DNA of 56,738 nucleotides from DASXZH01 sp036502005 (GTDB lineage: Bacteria > Armatimonadota > Fimbriimonadia > Fimbriimonadales > Fimbriimonadaceae), in NCBI GenBank assembly GCA_036502005.1, contig DASXZH010000069.1, positions 1 to 56,738 on the forward strand. Direction: 5' to 3'. How positions within the stretch are numbered: position 1 is the stretch's first letter; the number at the start of each line of letters is the position of its first letter. The notes under the pieces are model-generated. The model made no database searches. It was not told where the DNA came from and worked only from the letters and a program-made list of their open reading frames with translations. The position numbers were made by a program, and so were the translations under genes. Positions 15,820 through 24,526 of the stretch are shown in pieces.

Positions 15820-16662
15820 CTAACTCCGTGCCGGAATCGGAATTGTAGTTGAGCTGAGTTCCATGGTCTCAATGCATTTGGGATAACGGCTGTTGCCTGT
15901 TGGGGTGGTAGTGATCATTTTCAGGAAATAGCCTAGCTCGGGGGCGAACCACACGTTGTTCACCATATCCGGCGCCGTATTGTTTAGACGGCTAACTTTC
16001 CAGGCCTGAAAGTTTCCGCATTTCACCTTTATTGTTTCCGACCCGGCCACAACCGCGTCAAATTTTGTGAGATCAATCAGTTGGTCGTCTGGAACGCTCG
16101 TATTTGATTTCGGCAAGAGTCCGTAAAGCGGAACGCTTACGTAGCTCATGCCTTCAAACCATGCTCCAGGAACCATGCAGCCTACTTCTATCTTTCCGTC
16201 CCCACTAGGATCTTTACGATATTCCGTCACCTTGTTCGAGTCCTTGTCTTGGTCGAAATAGACGAGCCACGTGCGGTCCATGTCATTGTTCTTACGATCA
16301 AACCTTACTGTTTTAAGGAATGCGAGGTCAGTGGGCGCCCCTTCCTGGGCCTTGACCACTTTTACTGTGTAAGAGCCACGAAAGTCTAAGTAACGCCTAA
16401 CGCGAATCGAGGAACCGTCTTGCGCCATGTGCTCCTCATATGGATATCTTGTTAGTACCGCGTAGGTCCAAGTGTCTCCAGGGCTAAGTAAACGCGTTTT
16501 CGATTCGGCTGGTTTCTGCTGCCTATCCTGACTCGTACTTAATGAGATTGTGTGTCCGGCTCGAACCGAAGCAGCCCCACACTGAAAGGCCCAGGTTAGG
16601 GATAACACGGTAGCGATCGCTTTGTTTTGAAAATTATTCAAAGTGCTTTTTGACGTCGTCAT
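15820..16662 (-). CDS. Secreted protein of unknown function
   Basis: I do not recognise this 280-residue protein. It has a signal-like N-terminus (AIATVLSLTWAFQCGAASVRA, cut before AGH), then LLSPGDTWTYAVLTRYPYE and a beta-rich body ending in a domain with DMVNNVWFAPELGYFLKM, reminiscent of secreted proteins that carry a 'GDxWxY ... VWFApelG' pattern and may bind lipid or metabolites. It contains two conserved-looking Cys (VGCMVPG and VKCGNFQ). It is isolated, pointing toward the family A repeat. Confidence 0.55.
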   Translation of the reverse strand: MTTSKSTLNNFQNKAIATVLSLTWAFQCGAASVRAGHTISLSTSQDRQQKPAESKTRLLSPGDTWTYAVLTRYPYEEHMAQDGSSIRVRRYLDFRGSYTVKVVKAQEGAPTDLAFLKTVRFDRKNNDMDRTWLVYFDQDKDSNKVTEYRKDPSGDGKIEVGCMVPGAWFEGMSYVSVPLYGLLPKSNTSVPDDQLIDLTKFDAVVAGSETIKVKCGNFQAWKVSRLNNTAPDMVNNVWFAPELGYFLKMITTTPTGNSRYPKCIETMELSSTTIPIPARS

Positions 16663-16766
16663 ATTGGCATTCCAGGAACCCTAAGGATAACACAAAATAC
16701 TCACCAGTCTTAGGAGGTAGTTTGCGGTTCGTCAAGCCCAATCCCATTGATGCACCCCTTTCGGAA

Positions 16767-16818
16767 CCTCTCCCCCCGGCCCCCTCCCCTCTGCTTTAGC
16801 GCACAGGGGCAGGGGGAG
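16767..16818. repeat. GC-rich hairpin repeat, family C, copy 2
   Basis: CCTCTCCCCCCGGCCCCCTC is followed by a hairpin partner CAGGGGCAGGGGGAG. It matches the layout of the copies at 3590-3642 and 48361-48420. Confidence 0.55.
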
Positions 16819-17379
16819 CCTTAGATCTAATCCGCCGTCACATTTGACATCGGCCTTGCCACAGTTGCCACATTTTAGAAGCGCTTGCTCCTAAACACCT
16901 AACATCATCGTCAAGGAAATAAGCAGACTTTATGGCCCAAAGCTATAAAGAACTGTGTTGCTCAAGGAATGAGCAGCTAAGGTGAGTCAAGTCACAATGA
17001 CGAGTTTTCCTCTATCAGGAGGTGGGCTAAACGCCCAGCACGGATGGCAGTCTGAGTTCGCCCGGCAGAGCCGTTGCTGCCCTGTGCATGACGAGTGTTA
17101 CGGCGCGTCGGGAGGGACCAAGTGGCCTATGCAGCCATTTTGGGCTTTGAGTATCCCTTCTTTGGATGCTCTAGAAGAATGCGAGCGTGTTCACTTCAAG
17201 GTCGTACCCTCGAAAAAGCGCTCTCGCAAAACGACCACACCTCCGGGAATGACATATCCCCTCTCCCCTCGGTCTGAGACTGAGCCGGAAACCCTAACCA
17301 CCGATGTGGCTTTTGGGTTTACGGAAATGATGGCGGAGCATATTGCTCGCGCTTTCTACTTCAGGTAAGTCGAGTAAGT

Positions 17380-17399
17380 CTCCCGCCGCAAGGCGGGAG
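17380..17399. terminator. Perfect GC hairpin
   Basis: CTCCCGCC-GCAA-GGCGGGAG forms an eight-pair stem with a tetraloop. There is no T tract on the plus strand, so it may be an RNA-stabilising stem or part of a repeat rather than an intrinsic terminator. Confidence 0.4.
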
Positions 17400-17557
17400 C
17401 CAGATAGTAATTAGAACCTAGAACCTAGAACCTAGAACTTAGCACGAAGACAAAAGGCGAGCTCATCGAGAACAGGTGCGTCGCCAGAGCTTCTTTCTTT
17501 CTCCGTTCTACATTCCAAGTTCTGTGTTCTACCTTCTACCTTCTAAGTTCTTCCCAA

Positions 17558-18955
17558 CTACTTACCCGGTATTCCCGGCTCCGTGAGCAGGGCCGGATCC
17601 AGCACCTTCTGGAGAGTCTCCTCATCCATCAGGTTCCTTTCCCTAACAACTTGGGGGATGGTTTTCTTTTCTTTTAGCGCTTGCTTCGTCACATCGGAGG
17701 CCATTTGGTAGCCGATGTACGTGTTCAGCGCGGTGGAAAGGGAGGGTGAGATCTCGGCGTAGTAGTTGCACCGCTCGACATCTGCTTTGATGCCGACCAC
17801 GCAGTTCTCGGTAAAGGTGTTAAGCGTGTTAGTAAGAATCATCAACGCGAACTGGGCGGCGAAGACCATGCCGGGCATCATTACGTTCAGTTCCAACTGG
17901 CCTGCTTGAACGGACATATCGATCGCTTCGCACTGGCCCAAAACTTGGTAAAGAACGATGTTCAGGTTCTCCGCCATGGATGGGTTGACCTTGCCCGGCA
18001 TGATGGAGGAGCCGGGCTGTACCGGAGGCAAAATGATCTCAGCGAAGCCGGTGAGGGGGCCGGAGGTTAAAAGTCGCAGGTCGTTGCAGATGCGCGTCAT
18101 TTCCAGGCTAAACATCCTAAGAGCACTGGAAAGAGCAGACATGGCCAGGTTGCTCTGCATCCCTTCACGCAGATCGGGGGAGTTCCGGAACGGGATGGCC
18201 GTCCAGCTTTTCAGTTTGCTAACGAGGGCGAAGCGATACTCCGGATGGGTGTTGAGCCCCGTTCCTGCCGCGCTGCCGCCGATGCCGAGCTCTTCGAGTT
18301 CATAGGCAGCATGCTCAAACCACCTTCTGGATTTTCTTATGGCAGCGGCGTAGGCGGCGAACTCTTGGCCAAGCCTGATGGGAACGGCATCCTGGAGGTG
18401 AGTTCGAGCCGATTTTAGGATCGGATCGAACTCCTTCGCTTTGGCTTCAAAAGCTTCAGCGAGCTTATCTAGTGCACGGTACAGGTCCTGAAGCATGAGC
18501 CGCGCCATGATGCGCATGGAGGCGGGGACAGTGTCGTTGGTGGACTGGCCGAAATTGGGGTGGTCGTTCGGGTTGACCCGCTTGTATTCGCCTTTCTTGC
18601 CGCCTAGGATTTCTTCTGCTCGGTTGGCGAGAACTTCATTGACGTTCATATTCAACGAAGTCCCGGCGCCCATGTGGAAAACGTCGACAATGAACTGGTC
18701 TCGCAGGCTCCCGGCGAGGATCTCGTCGGCGGCTTGAACAATCGCGTTGCCGATCTCGGGATCGAGAAGGCCGAGTTCGGTGTTGGTAGCGGCAGCCGCC
18801 TTCTTGAGCATCACAAAGGCATCGATCATTTTCGGGTGCTCGCGTAGGCCGCTTATTTGAAAGAGGTTCGAGGTTCTTTGCGCTTGGCTGCCCCAATAGG
18901 CTTCGGCAGGCACCTCAACATCGCCAAGGCTGTCTTTCTCGATTCGGTAATCCAT
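17558..18955 (-). CDS. aspA: Aspartate ammonia-lyase (aspartase/fumarase superfamily)
   Basis: This 465-residue enzyme carries the superfamily signature GSSIMPGKVNP, plus GQSTNDTVP and THLQDAVP. The segment after the signature (AGQLELNVMMPG) and the early RIEKDSLGDVEVPAEAYWGS are of the aspartase kind, whereas fumarase C has SGNFELNVF there. Aspartase releases ammonia from aspartate to give fumarate. I favour aspartase, but fumarase cannot be excluded. The gene is alone; the start ATG at 18955 is just downstream (in transcript sense) of a TTTTTGA heptamer run. Confidence 0.78.
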   Translation of the reverse strand: MDYRIEKDSLGDVEVPAEAYWGSQAQRTSNLFQISGLREHPKMIDAFVMLKKAAAATNTELGLLDPEIGNAIVQAADEILAGSLRDQFIVDVFHMGAGTSLNMNVNEVLANRAEEILGGKKGEYKRVNPNDHPNFGQSTNDTVPASMRIMARLMLQDLYRALDKLAEAFEAKAKEFDPILKSARTHLQDAVPIRLGQEFAAYAAAIRKSRRWFEHAAYELEELGIGGSAAGTGLNTHPEYRFALVSKLKSWTAIPFRNSPDLREGMQSNLAMSALSSALRMFSLEMTRICNDLRLLTSGPLTGFAEIILPPVQPGSSIMPGKVNPSMAENLNIVLYQVLGQCEAIDMSVQAGQLELNVMMPGMVFAAQFALMILTNTLNTFTENCVVGIKADVERCNYYAEISPSLSTALNTYIGYQMASDVTKQALKEKKTIPQVVRERNLMDEETLQKVLDPALLTEPGIPGK

Positions 18956-18970
18956 GAGGGAAGTTTATCC

Positions 18971-19190
18971 AGATTTTTGACTTTTGATTTTTGATTTTTG
19001 ATTTGGAAGGTCGAAAGTCGAAAGTCGATGGAGGGATGGCGGATAGCGGATAGCGGATGACGGAAATGTCGAAGGTCGAAAGTCGAAAGTCGATGGATAG
19101 GGGATAGCGGATGGCGGATAGGGGATGGGGAATGAGTCGAAGGTCGAAAGTCGAAGGTCGAAGGTCGAAAGTCGAAGGTCGAAAGCCAAA
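18971..19190. repeat. Composite heptamer arrays (TTTTTGA, GTCGAAA/G, GATAGGG)
   Basis: The region upstream of the aspartase gene is made of several adjacent 7-bp arrays: TTTTTGA units (18971-19003), GTCGAAA/GTCGAAG units (about 19009-19090 and 19136-19185) and GGATAGCG/GATAGGG-like units between. Short GTCGACATT/CGACATTCGA-like units follow near 19317-19340. Any frame through it is low-complexity and not a gene. Confidence 0.85.
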
Positions 19191-19403
19191 TTGAAATTGA
19201 ATAAGAATTGTCGAGAACGGACTCCTAGTGGCATGAAGGAAACCGCCAACTCACCGACTAAAATGGCATTGAACGCCTTATTCGCCCTGCCTTCATCAAC
19301 GGTTCTCGGCCCGGCCTTCGACATTCGACATTCGACTTTCGACCCCGTTTGGCAACCTATCCAGAACCCCGTCCATAGTCCAAACGGGTAAAACTTAACG
19401 TTA

Positions 19404-20318
19404 ATGGAAACGATCGAATTTGGAGGATGGAAGAGATGCGCGAGGATCGTCTCCGGCGACGTTGAAGTTGTAGTCACCCTTGAAGTAGGCCCCAGAATCA
19501 TCCGTCTGGGTTTAATCGGCCAACGAAACGAGCTGCACGAAGATCCCGACGAAATGGGAAAGACGGGCGGGGATAAATATCTCAGTTACGGCGGCCACCG
19601 GCTCTGGATCGCACCCGAAGACAAGGTCAAAACCTATCAGCCGGAAAACGAGCCCGTCGAATACAAAAGAGAGGGCGATTGGCATAGCTTTAAGCCGGCC
19701 CAAGACCGGTTTGGAATGCAGAAAGAACTGCGAATAAAGGCAGACGGTAAAGGCGGATTTCAGCTCAGCCACCGCATAAGCAACAACAGTAGCGAGCCGG
19801 TTACAATGGCGCCGTGGGCGATTACGGTAATGGCCCCGGGCGGGGTTTGCTTGATCCCGCAAAGCACCTATAAACCATTTCCCGAGGTGCTCACCCCGGT
19901 AAAGCCGATCGCGCTTTGGAGTTATACAAACATGGAAGATCCCCGCCTTCATTGGGGAAGCCATCTCATTCGATTAAAGCATGATGGCGGGATGGGACCT
20001 ACAAAAATCGGCACGTACGTGACCCAAGGGTACGCGGGATACATTAACGGATCCAGCCTTTTTGTAAAGCGTTTTTGCTGCGACGCAGTCGAGGATTACC
20101 CGGATTTCGGGTGCAATTTTGAAACGTTTACGCGTCACGACATGCTTGAATTCGAGACTCTTGGGCTGTTGCGGATTTTGAAGCCGGGTGCAACGGCTGA
20201 GCACGAGGAAGCTTGGAAGCTTTACGGCGGCGTTTCTTTACCCGACGAAGAGCAGGCCTTGGCAGAGGCTTTGGAAAAGTATGCAGGCGGGGTTTCGATT
20301 GAGGGCAAGGAAAGCTAG
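19404..20318 (+). CDS. DUF4380-like / mutarotase-fold protein
   Basis: The 304-residue soluble protein begins METIEFGGWKRCARIVSGDV and includes GPRIIRLGLIGQRNELHE, GGHRLWIAPED and APWAITVMAPGG, a pattern of galactose-mutarotase-fold DUF4380 proteins. These are thought to bind sugars; no activity is established. Candidate ligands include His and Glu residues in the GGHRLW block. It stands alone, with heptamer-rich sequence upstream and the convergent BSP-type gene 10 bases beyond its stop. Confidence 0.7.
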   Translation: METIEFGGWKRCARIVSGDVEVVVTLEVGPRIIRLGLIGQRNELHEDPDEMGKTGGDKYLSYGGHRLWIAPEDKVKTYQPENEPVEYKREGDWHSFKPAQDRFGMQKELRIKADGKGGFQLSHRISNNSSEPVTMAPWAITVMAPGGVCLIPQSTYKPFPEVLTPVKPIALWSYTNMEDPRLHWGSHLIRLKHDGGMGPTKIGTYVTQGYAGYINGSSLFVKRFCCDAVEDYPDFGCNFETFTRHDMLEFETLGLLRILKPGATAEHEEAWKLYGGVSLPDEEQALAEALEKYAGGVSIEGKES

Positions 20319-20328
20319 AGTCGCAGAT

Positions 20329-21027
20329 TTACGGAGGGAGCGTTTGTTTCCACTCGGTATTGAGCTGATCCAGCGTGTGCCCGGTTAGTTTTGGCCAGGA
20401 GTCATCCGTGTATGTGCCGTCGTAAAGCTCCTGATTTAGCTGCTTCACCAGGTTCTTGTTGTAAGTCTTAACTGCCCAATCGAGGAAGTTGGCGGTGGTT
20501 TGGTAGCTGCCGGTTGCTTCCGCCCGTGAAGCGTGCGGGGTATGCCTTTTGCTTACCGGTTCGTAGTTGTACCAACGCACATAATCGGCGATGCCTTCCA
20601 CCAACCAACCCGGCGACTTGTGAGTGTAATGCTGGACCACGTGGGTGAGCTCATGAACCATTACCCCCGGGATGTCATCCGGGTGCTTGAGAGCGTAATT
20701 AGCAGAAACATCCGTGTGGTCGTGGGCCGTTCCGGCCACTCCCTTATAGTCATAGGTGATTGCGATGGTGAAGGTTGGCGGCTGGTAATTTTTTTGAGCA
20801 CCTAGCAAGCGCACGATCATCTGGTACTGAGCTCGCGAAGTTGTGGCGGCCTTGTTCGCGATCTGCTGAAGTTCTTGGTTCTGCTGATCTGTAGGCGAGC
20901 CACCAGAGCTATCTACACTTGCGGATATCTGTGGAATCTGCACGCCTTGGACTTTGGCGATCGCGACGCCAGTAGCTAAAAGGCATACCAAAACGGCAAA
21001 TGAAAACGTGGACCATTTGTGTACCAT
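20329..21027 (-). CDS. Basic secretory protein (BSP)-type metallopeptidase
   Basis: The 232-residue secreted protein has a signal segment (FSFAVLVCLLATGVAIA) and the zinc motif HELTH in GVMVHELTHVVQHYTHKSPG, followed by WLVEGIADYVRWY, as in the plant basic secretory protein family found also in bacteria. Family members are predicted peptidases. A repeat-like tail (LNTEWKQTLPP) closes the protein. It is the last gene of a minus-strand group with a pseudopilin-like and an LCP gene, but its start is 26 bases from the next gene, so co-transcription is likely. Confidence 0.8.
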   Translation of the reverse strand: MVHKWSTFSFAVLVCLLATGVAIAKVQGVQIPQISASVDSSGGSPTDQQNQELQQIANKAATTSRAQYQMIVRLLGAQKNYQPPTFTIAITYDYKGVAGTAHDHTDVSANYALKHPDDIPGVMVHELTHVVQHYTHKSPGWLVEGIADYVRWYNYEPVSKRHTPHASRAEATGSYQTTANFLDWAVKTYNKNLVKQLNQELYDGTYTDDSWPKLTGHTLDQLNTEWKQTLPP

Positions 21028-21052
21028 GCTTGGAGAATACCGCGTTGATCGC

Positions 21053-21889
21053 CTAAGGAATTGCCCAGAGACCGATCACTCCATGGCCCTTTACTCCGCC
21101 GGGGTGTTCGGCATTAATGCGATCCGCGGAGATGTGTTCACGGTGCAGATCGGCCATCAAAACATTGATTCCATCCGGATGCCTGGTGTAACTTTTGGAC
21201 GAAAAGCCCATTTTTGCGCTATCGGGCGAGGCAACGCGCGTAGCAAATTTGGCGGAATCGTATTTCGTTTGAGTGCTGTCAGCGGGTGTGAAGTTTGTTG
21301 TATTAAGGCCGACGACGAAGCCATCGGGAATGAGATTTCCAGAAGAATCCTTGAACGGCAAGGGGTCATAGGTTCCATTCGAGCCCTCGTTCGAGCTATC
21401 TACTACCAGTGCAACGGACCCAGGCGACGAAATCGAATCGCGAGGAAAGGCCGAAAGCGCAGCGTACATGCCGTAATCCGAGGTGACGTTTGGGCCGTTG
21501 CTGCTGGGCAGATTCTGAACACCCTCGCTATCGATGGCGGCCGGACAGCTAAATGCCTCGGTCTTGTTCATATAGTGAGTAAGGAGTGAAACCCAGGAAA
21601 AGACCGCTTTCTTATCGAACACACGGGGCTCGATGCCGTCATCCGCCGTGGCGTAAACCGGCGGTAAGCGTTCGTTGTTATCCTCCATGTAGCCTTCCAC
21701 AGCGGTGCCGATATCGAGAAGGTTTTGCGTACAAATATGGCTATTTCGCAGATCCATGAAGTGGTTGTAAACGGGGACCATGAGGATGCAGACCACCACA
21801 AAAACGATTCCGATCACTCGCCATTCCCTGGCTGATATATAGGCTGTACGCTTACGCCCCTCATCTTCTTCCGGATCGTATTGGCTCAA
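21053..21889 (-). CDS. Membrane-anchored pseudopilin-like protein
   Basis: The 278-residue protein has one N-terminal membrane segment (WRVIGIVFVVVCILMVPVYN) followed by CTQNLLDIGTAVEGYMEDN and, near the end, RHPDGINVLMADLHREHI. That pairing recalls DUF1559-type pseudopilins with an H-x9-DG end, but a prepilin cleavage site is absent, so it is a relative or a look-alike. Function unknown. The ATG overlaps the stop of the LCP gene by four bases. Confidence 0.6.
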   Translation of the reverse strand: MSQYDPEEDEGRKRTAYISAREWRVIGIVFVVVCILMVPVYNHFMDLRNSHICTQNLLDIGTAVEGYMEDNNERLPPVYATADDGIEPRVFDKKAVFSWVSLLTHYMNKTEAFSCPAAIDSEGVQNLPSSNGPNVTSDYGMYAALSAFPRDSISSPGSVALVVDSSNEGSNGTYDPLPFKDSSGNLIPDGFVVGLNTTNFTPADSTQTKYDSAKFATRVASPDSAKMGFSSKSYTRHPDGINVLMADLHREHISADRINAEHPGGVKGHGVIGLWAIP

Positions 21890-22890
21890 TGTTGAACCTG
21901 CTGTTGGGCAAGACCGTTGCCGCCGTCATCGATGAAATGATATTGAGCAAGCACCGAAGGGGTTTTGGCTTCATCGATTCGAAGATCAAAGTGGGCATCG
22001 TTTGCATCGACTACCGGGAGCATGCCCATTTGAATGTTGTCGCTGCCAACCTTTTCCGCGAAATCTGCGATATACGCGATTTGCTCAACAGTGAGAGCGT
22101 GGCCGGTGAGGGCAACGGCCTTATCGGCCACGGATCCTAACTCAGTCCAGTGTTGTTTCAATGTGTCCTTGAAGGCGAGCACAAAATCTCGCTGTCTTGC
22201 TGTGCGGTGAAAGTCGTCGTCGGAATGGCGGAAGCGAACAAAGCCTTCCGCTTGGTCGCCGTTTAGATGCTGATGGCCCGCCTTGAGATGAATGTGGAGG
22301 TGGCCACGCCTGTCATCGTAGTTCATGTTTTTGGGAACGTAAACGTCCACGCCGTCCACCGCGTCGATCATCTGCTTAAAAGCATCGAAGTTGAGGGCCA
22401 TGACTTTGTCGACCTGAATCTCGGGCAGGAGGGCTTGGACCGCGTCTTTTGAGGCGTCATTTCCGCCGAGCAGATGATAGGCATTGATCTTCTGCTCCTC
22501 GTGGCCGTCGGCGGCGACGAGCGTATCGCGCGGAATGCTGATTCCGGTGATACGGTTGTTGGCAAAATCAAGCCTGACCAGAAGCATCATATCGCTTCTT
22601 GCCTGGTGACGAATAAGTTGCTTGCCGCCAAAATACCAATCCTCATCGCAGCCCAGAACGAGGAGGGTAACCACGTCTTGCCCAAACGGGTTCTGGACGG
22701 GAATGTGGAACGTGCGGTCCACGCGGTCTGTGATGATGGCGCTAAGCACCTTGCTCTTTCCGATAAAGCCGCCTGCGATTCCAATAGCCAGAAAGATGGC
22801 GCAGATCAACACCCAAACGGTAGCGCTAAGAACTTTCTTGCCCGTAACCATGTTGGCCCTCTGCATGCTCCTCATTGTTAACACGATCAC
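21886..22890 (-). CDS. LytR-CpsA-Psr (LCP) family glycopolymer transferase
   Basis: This 334-residue membrane protein has one N-terminal helix (VLICAIFLAIGIAGGFIG) and the LCP domain: DMMLLVRLDF, ITGISIPRDT, a central KINAYHL block, and AEGFVRFRHSDDDFHRTARQ with the conserved Arg residues that bind the pyrophosphate of the lipid donor. LCP enzymes move glycopolymers from a lipid carrier to peptidoglycan. The GTG at 22890 gives the longest frame; ATG at 22875 (MRSMQRAN) is as likely. With the DPA-like cassette nearby, it is a candidate for anchoring that glycan. Confidence 0.88.
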   Translation of the reverse strand: MIVLTMRSMQRANMVTGKKVLSATVWVLICAIFLAIGIAGGFIGKSKVLSAIITDRVDRTFHIPVQNPFGQDVVTLLVLGCDEDWYFGGKQLIRHQARSDMMLLVRLDFANNRITGISIPRDTLVAADGHEEQKINAYHLLGGNDASKDAVQALLPEIQVDKVMALNFDAFKQMIDAVDGVDVYVPKNMNYDDRRGHLHIHLKAGHQHLNGDQAEGFVRFRHSDDDFHRTARQRDFVLAFKDTLKQHWTELGSVADKAVALTGHALTVEQIAYIADFAEKVGSDNIQMGMLPVVDANDAHFDLRIDEAKTPSVLAQYHFIDDGGNGLAQQQVQH

Positions 22891-22918
22891 TCATGCCCTC
22901 AGTTCCAGACCGATGCCT

Positions 22919-22952
22919 CGTCGAATGTCGAATGTCGAATGTCGAATGTCGA
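22919..22952. repeat. Heptamer array (GTCGAAT)n
   Basis: About five copies of GTCGAAT lie upstream of the LCP gene. A copy in the other direction (ATTCGAC units, 23066-23102) forms the 3' end of the histidine kinase gene, so the two arrays form an inverted pair about 115 bases apart. Confidence 0.9.
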
Positions 22953-23054
22953 AAGACGGAGATTAGAGGTCAGGCGTCGCAGAACCTGGTTAAGGTATCT
23001 GAATGGCTGTCCGAGGGAGGGAACATACCCCGGAATACGTGTTATTCTGTGGCT

Positions 23055-24500
23055 TTATGTCAGTCTTTCGACATTCGACATTCGACATTCGACATTCGAC
23101 TCCCTTTGCGGAAATACAACCCGGAATGTGGAGCCCTTGCCCAGCTTGGAATCGATGGAGACTTTGGCATCGTGGGTCGCTGCCAGTTCCAGAACGATCT
23201 TGGTTCCCCAGCCGGATCCTCCGCCCTTGTCCCACTGGCTTTTGGCATTGCCGGAAAGGATCCTCTCGGCCGTCTCATCGGACATGCCAGGGCCGCTATC
23301 CTGCACTTCCACGATGTGCTGGCCTTCTTTGTATCGGTAACGAACGGTGACTTCGCCAAAAACGGCGTCGTCAACATCGGAGAACTGGGCCTCCCATTCG
23401 GCCGGAATGGTTTCCTTTACAGCTTTGATGGCGTTGCCGACTAGGTTTTGCACAATGCGAAATAGATAGAGTTCGTCGTGAAGGAGGGCCGGCGTATCGT
23501 CGGCGACATCATAGCGAATAGCAACGTGCTGGTTTCGGCCCTCGGATTCCAAATAGGCGGCGCTCGTTTTGATCGTCTCGGACATCGGCGCGAGAACCTT
23601 GTTCGGCCGCAGGGCACGCCCAGCAGAAAGGTCGCTAACCAGTCGGGAGTAGCCGACAATCCGCTCCACAGAAGCCTTAAGATCGCCGTACATTTCTTGG
23701 AGCGAATCCAAGTACATGAGGGCGGTTTCCGATTTTGCTTCTTCGGTGGCCAGATGGTCTCTCATGCCATCCATCGCCATTTCGGAAAACGAGATGTTGG
23801 CAAATAGGCTGGCGGCGAGATTTCCGATATCGTGACTGACCTTGCCCATTCCAAGCAGGGTCGATGCCCGGCTGGATTCTTCCATCAGTTGGGAGTTGAG
23901 AAAGGCCATAGTGGAAACAGCGGCGACCGTATCTAGCACGGCCAAATCGGTTTCGTTGAAGGTGCCGGATTTCTTGTTAATGAGCTGAACCACCCCAATC
24001 GGCTGCTCGTTTTCAAGCATGAGGGGCACGGTGACCATGGTTTTGGTGATGATCCCGGTTGCCGTTTCAACTTCTTTTCGGGTTTCGGCTCCCCCTCCAC
24101 TGCTCCCGGGAGCCGAATCCATTCGGAGGGGGTTCAAGGGGGAAACCTGACCGATGTCTTGTGCGGGCTGGTGCCCCTTTGCCTTTAGGGGAGGGGGTTG
24201 GGGGGAGAGGTTAAATTCGCTCACCTGCGTTTTTCGGCTGTGGAATACTTGGCCGGCGACGCCGGCATCGTCCGGCATGTCTTTAAAGGGCAGCTTTTCG
24301 GCAACGTCCTCTGGGATCACATGCTGAAAAACGAGGCGCTTTTTGAGCGGATCGTGGACGTAAATGGTGCCACCGGTGGCCCCTACCGCATCGACGGCAA
24401 TCTTCAGAACTTCTTTTAGAAGGGAATCGAAATTGCCGGTGCTAACCAGCTTACGCGTAGCGGTATGGACCGCTCGTATAAGTTGCTCATTGGTGTCCAT
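23055..24500 (-). CDS. GAF-domain sensor histidine kinase with repeat-derived insertion
   Basis: The 481-residue cytoplasmic kinase has a GAF sensor domain (about 12-200), a dimerisation helix with VSHDIGNLAASLF (H223, the likely phosphorylated residue) and an ATPase domain with NLVGNAIKAVKE (N box), VEVQDSGPGMSDE and GGGSGWGTKIVLELAATHDA. Two oddities: residues about 97-139 (NLSPQPPPLKAKGHQPAQ and on) interrupt the GAF domain and are encoded by a family C GC-rich repeat; and the C-terminus (ESNVECRMSNVERLT) is translated from an ATTCGAC heptamer array. The kinase part is otherwise intact. No response regulator is adjacent. Confidence 0.85.
   Translation of the reverse strand: MDTNEQLIRAVHTATRKLVSTGNFDSLLKEVLKIAVDAVGATGGTIYVHDPLKKRLVFQHVIPEDVAEKLPFKDMPDDAGVAGQVFHSRKTQVSEFNLSPQPPPLKAKGHQPAQDIGQVSPLNPLRMDSAPGSSGGGAETRKEVETATGIITKTMVTVPLMLENEQPIGVVQLINKKSGTFNETDLAVLDTVAAVSTMAFLNSQLMEESSRASTLLGMGKVSHDIGNLAASLFANISFSEMAMDGMRDHLATEEAKSETALMYLDSLQEMYGDLKASVERIVGYSRLVSDLSAGRALRPNKVLAPMSETIKTSAAYLESEGRNQHVAIRYDVADDTPALLHDELYLFRIVQNLVGNAIKAVKETIPAEWEAQFSDVDDAVFGEVTVRYRYKEGQHIVEVQDSGPGMSDETAERILSGNAKSQWDKGGGSGWGTKIVLELAATHDAKVSIDSKLGKGSTFRVVFPQRESNVECRMSNVERLT
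24084..24212. repeat. GC-rich repeat, family C, copy 3, inside the histidine kinase gene
   Basis: The stretch contains GGGGAGGGGGTTGGGGGGAG and the complementary run CTCCCCCTCCACTGCTCCCG with GAGCCGAATCCATTCGG as an internal palindrome. It resembles the intergenic family C copies at 3590, 16767 and 48361, and it is in frame inside residues about 97-139 of the kinase. Confidence 0.7.
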
Positions 24501-24526
24501 TCGGGAACGCAGAGTTTACTTCTTTC

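Larger units (their letters stand above)
16663..17557. other. Long intergenic region with repeats and one doubtful frame
   Basis: The 895-base gap holds a family C GC-rich repeat (16767-16818), a doubtful 128-codon plus-strand frame (16982-17368) with no recognisable motif and odd composition, a strong hairpin (17380-17399), and heptamer runs AGAACCT (about 17415-17440) and TTCTACC (about 17505-17545). I found no RNA gene. The 128-codon frame may be a decayed gene. Confidence 0.5.

Noticed and set aside
16982..17368. 128-codon plus-strand gene
   Set aside because: No ribosome site, no known motif and Pro/Ser/Thr-rich text; it stays a possible decayed gene only.
17558..18955. Fumarase C
   Set aside because: The AGQLELNV block and the early residues fit aspartase better; still the second choice.
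18965..19501. 178-codon minus-strand frame
   Set aside because: It is the translation of heptamer arrays and low-complexity repeats.
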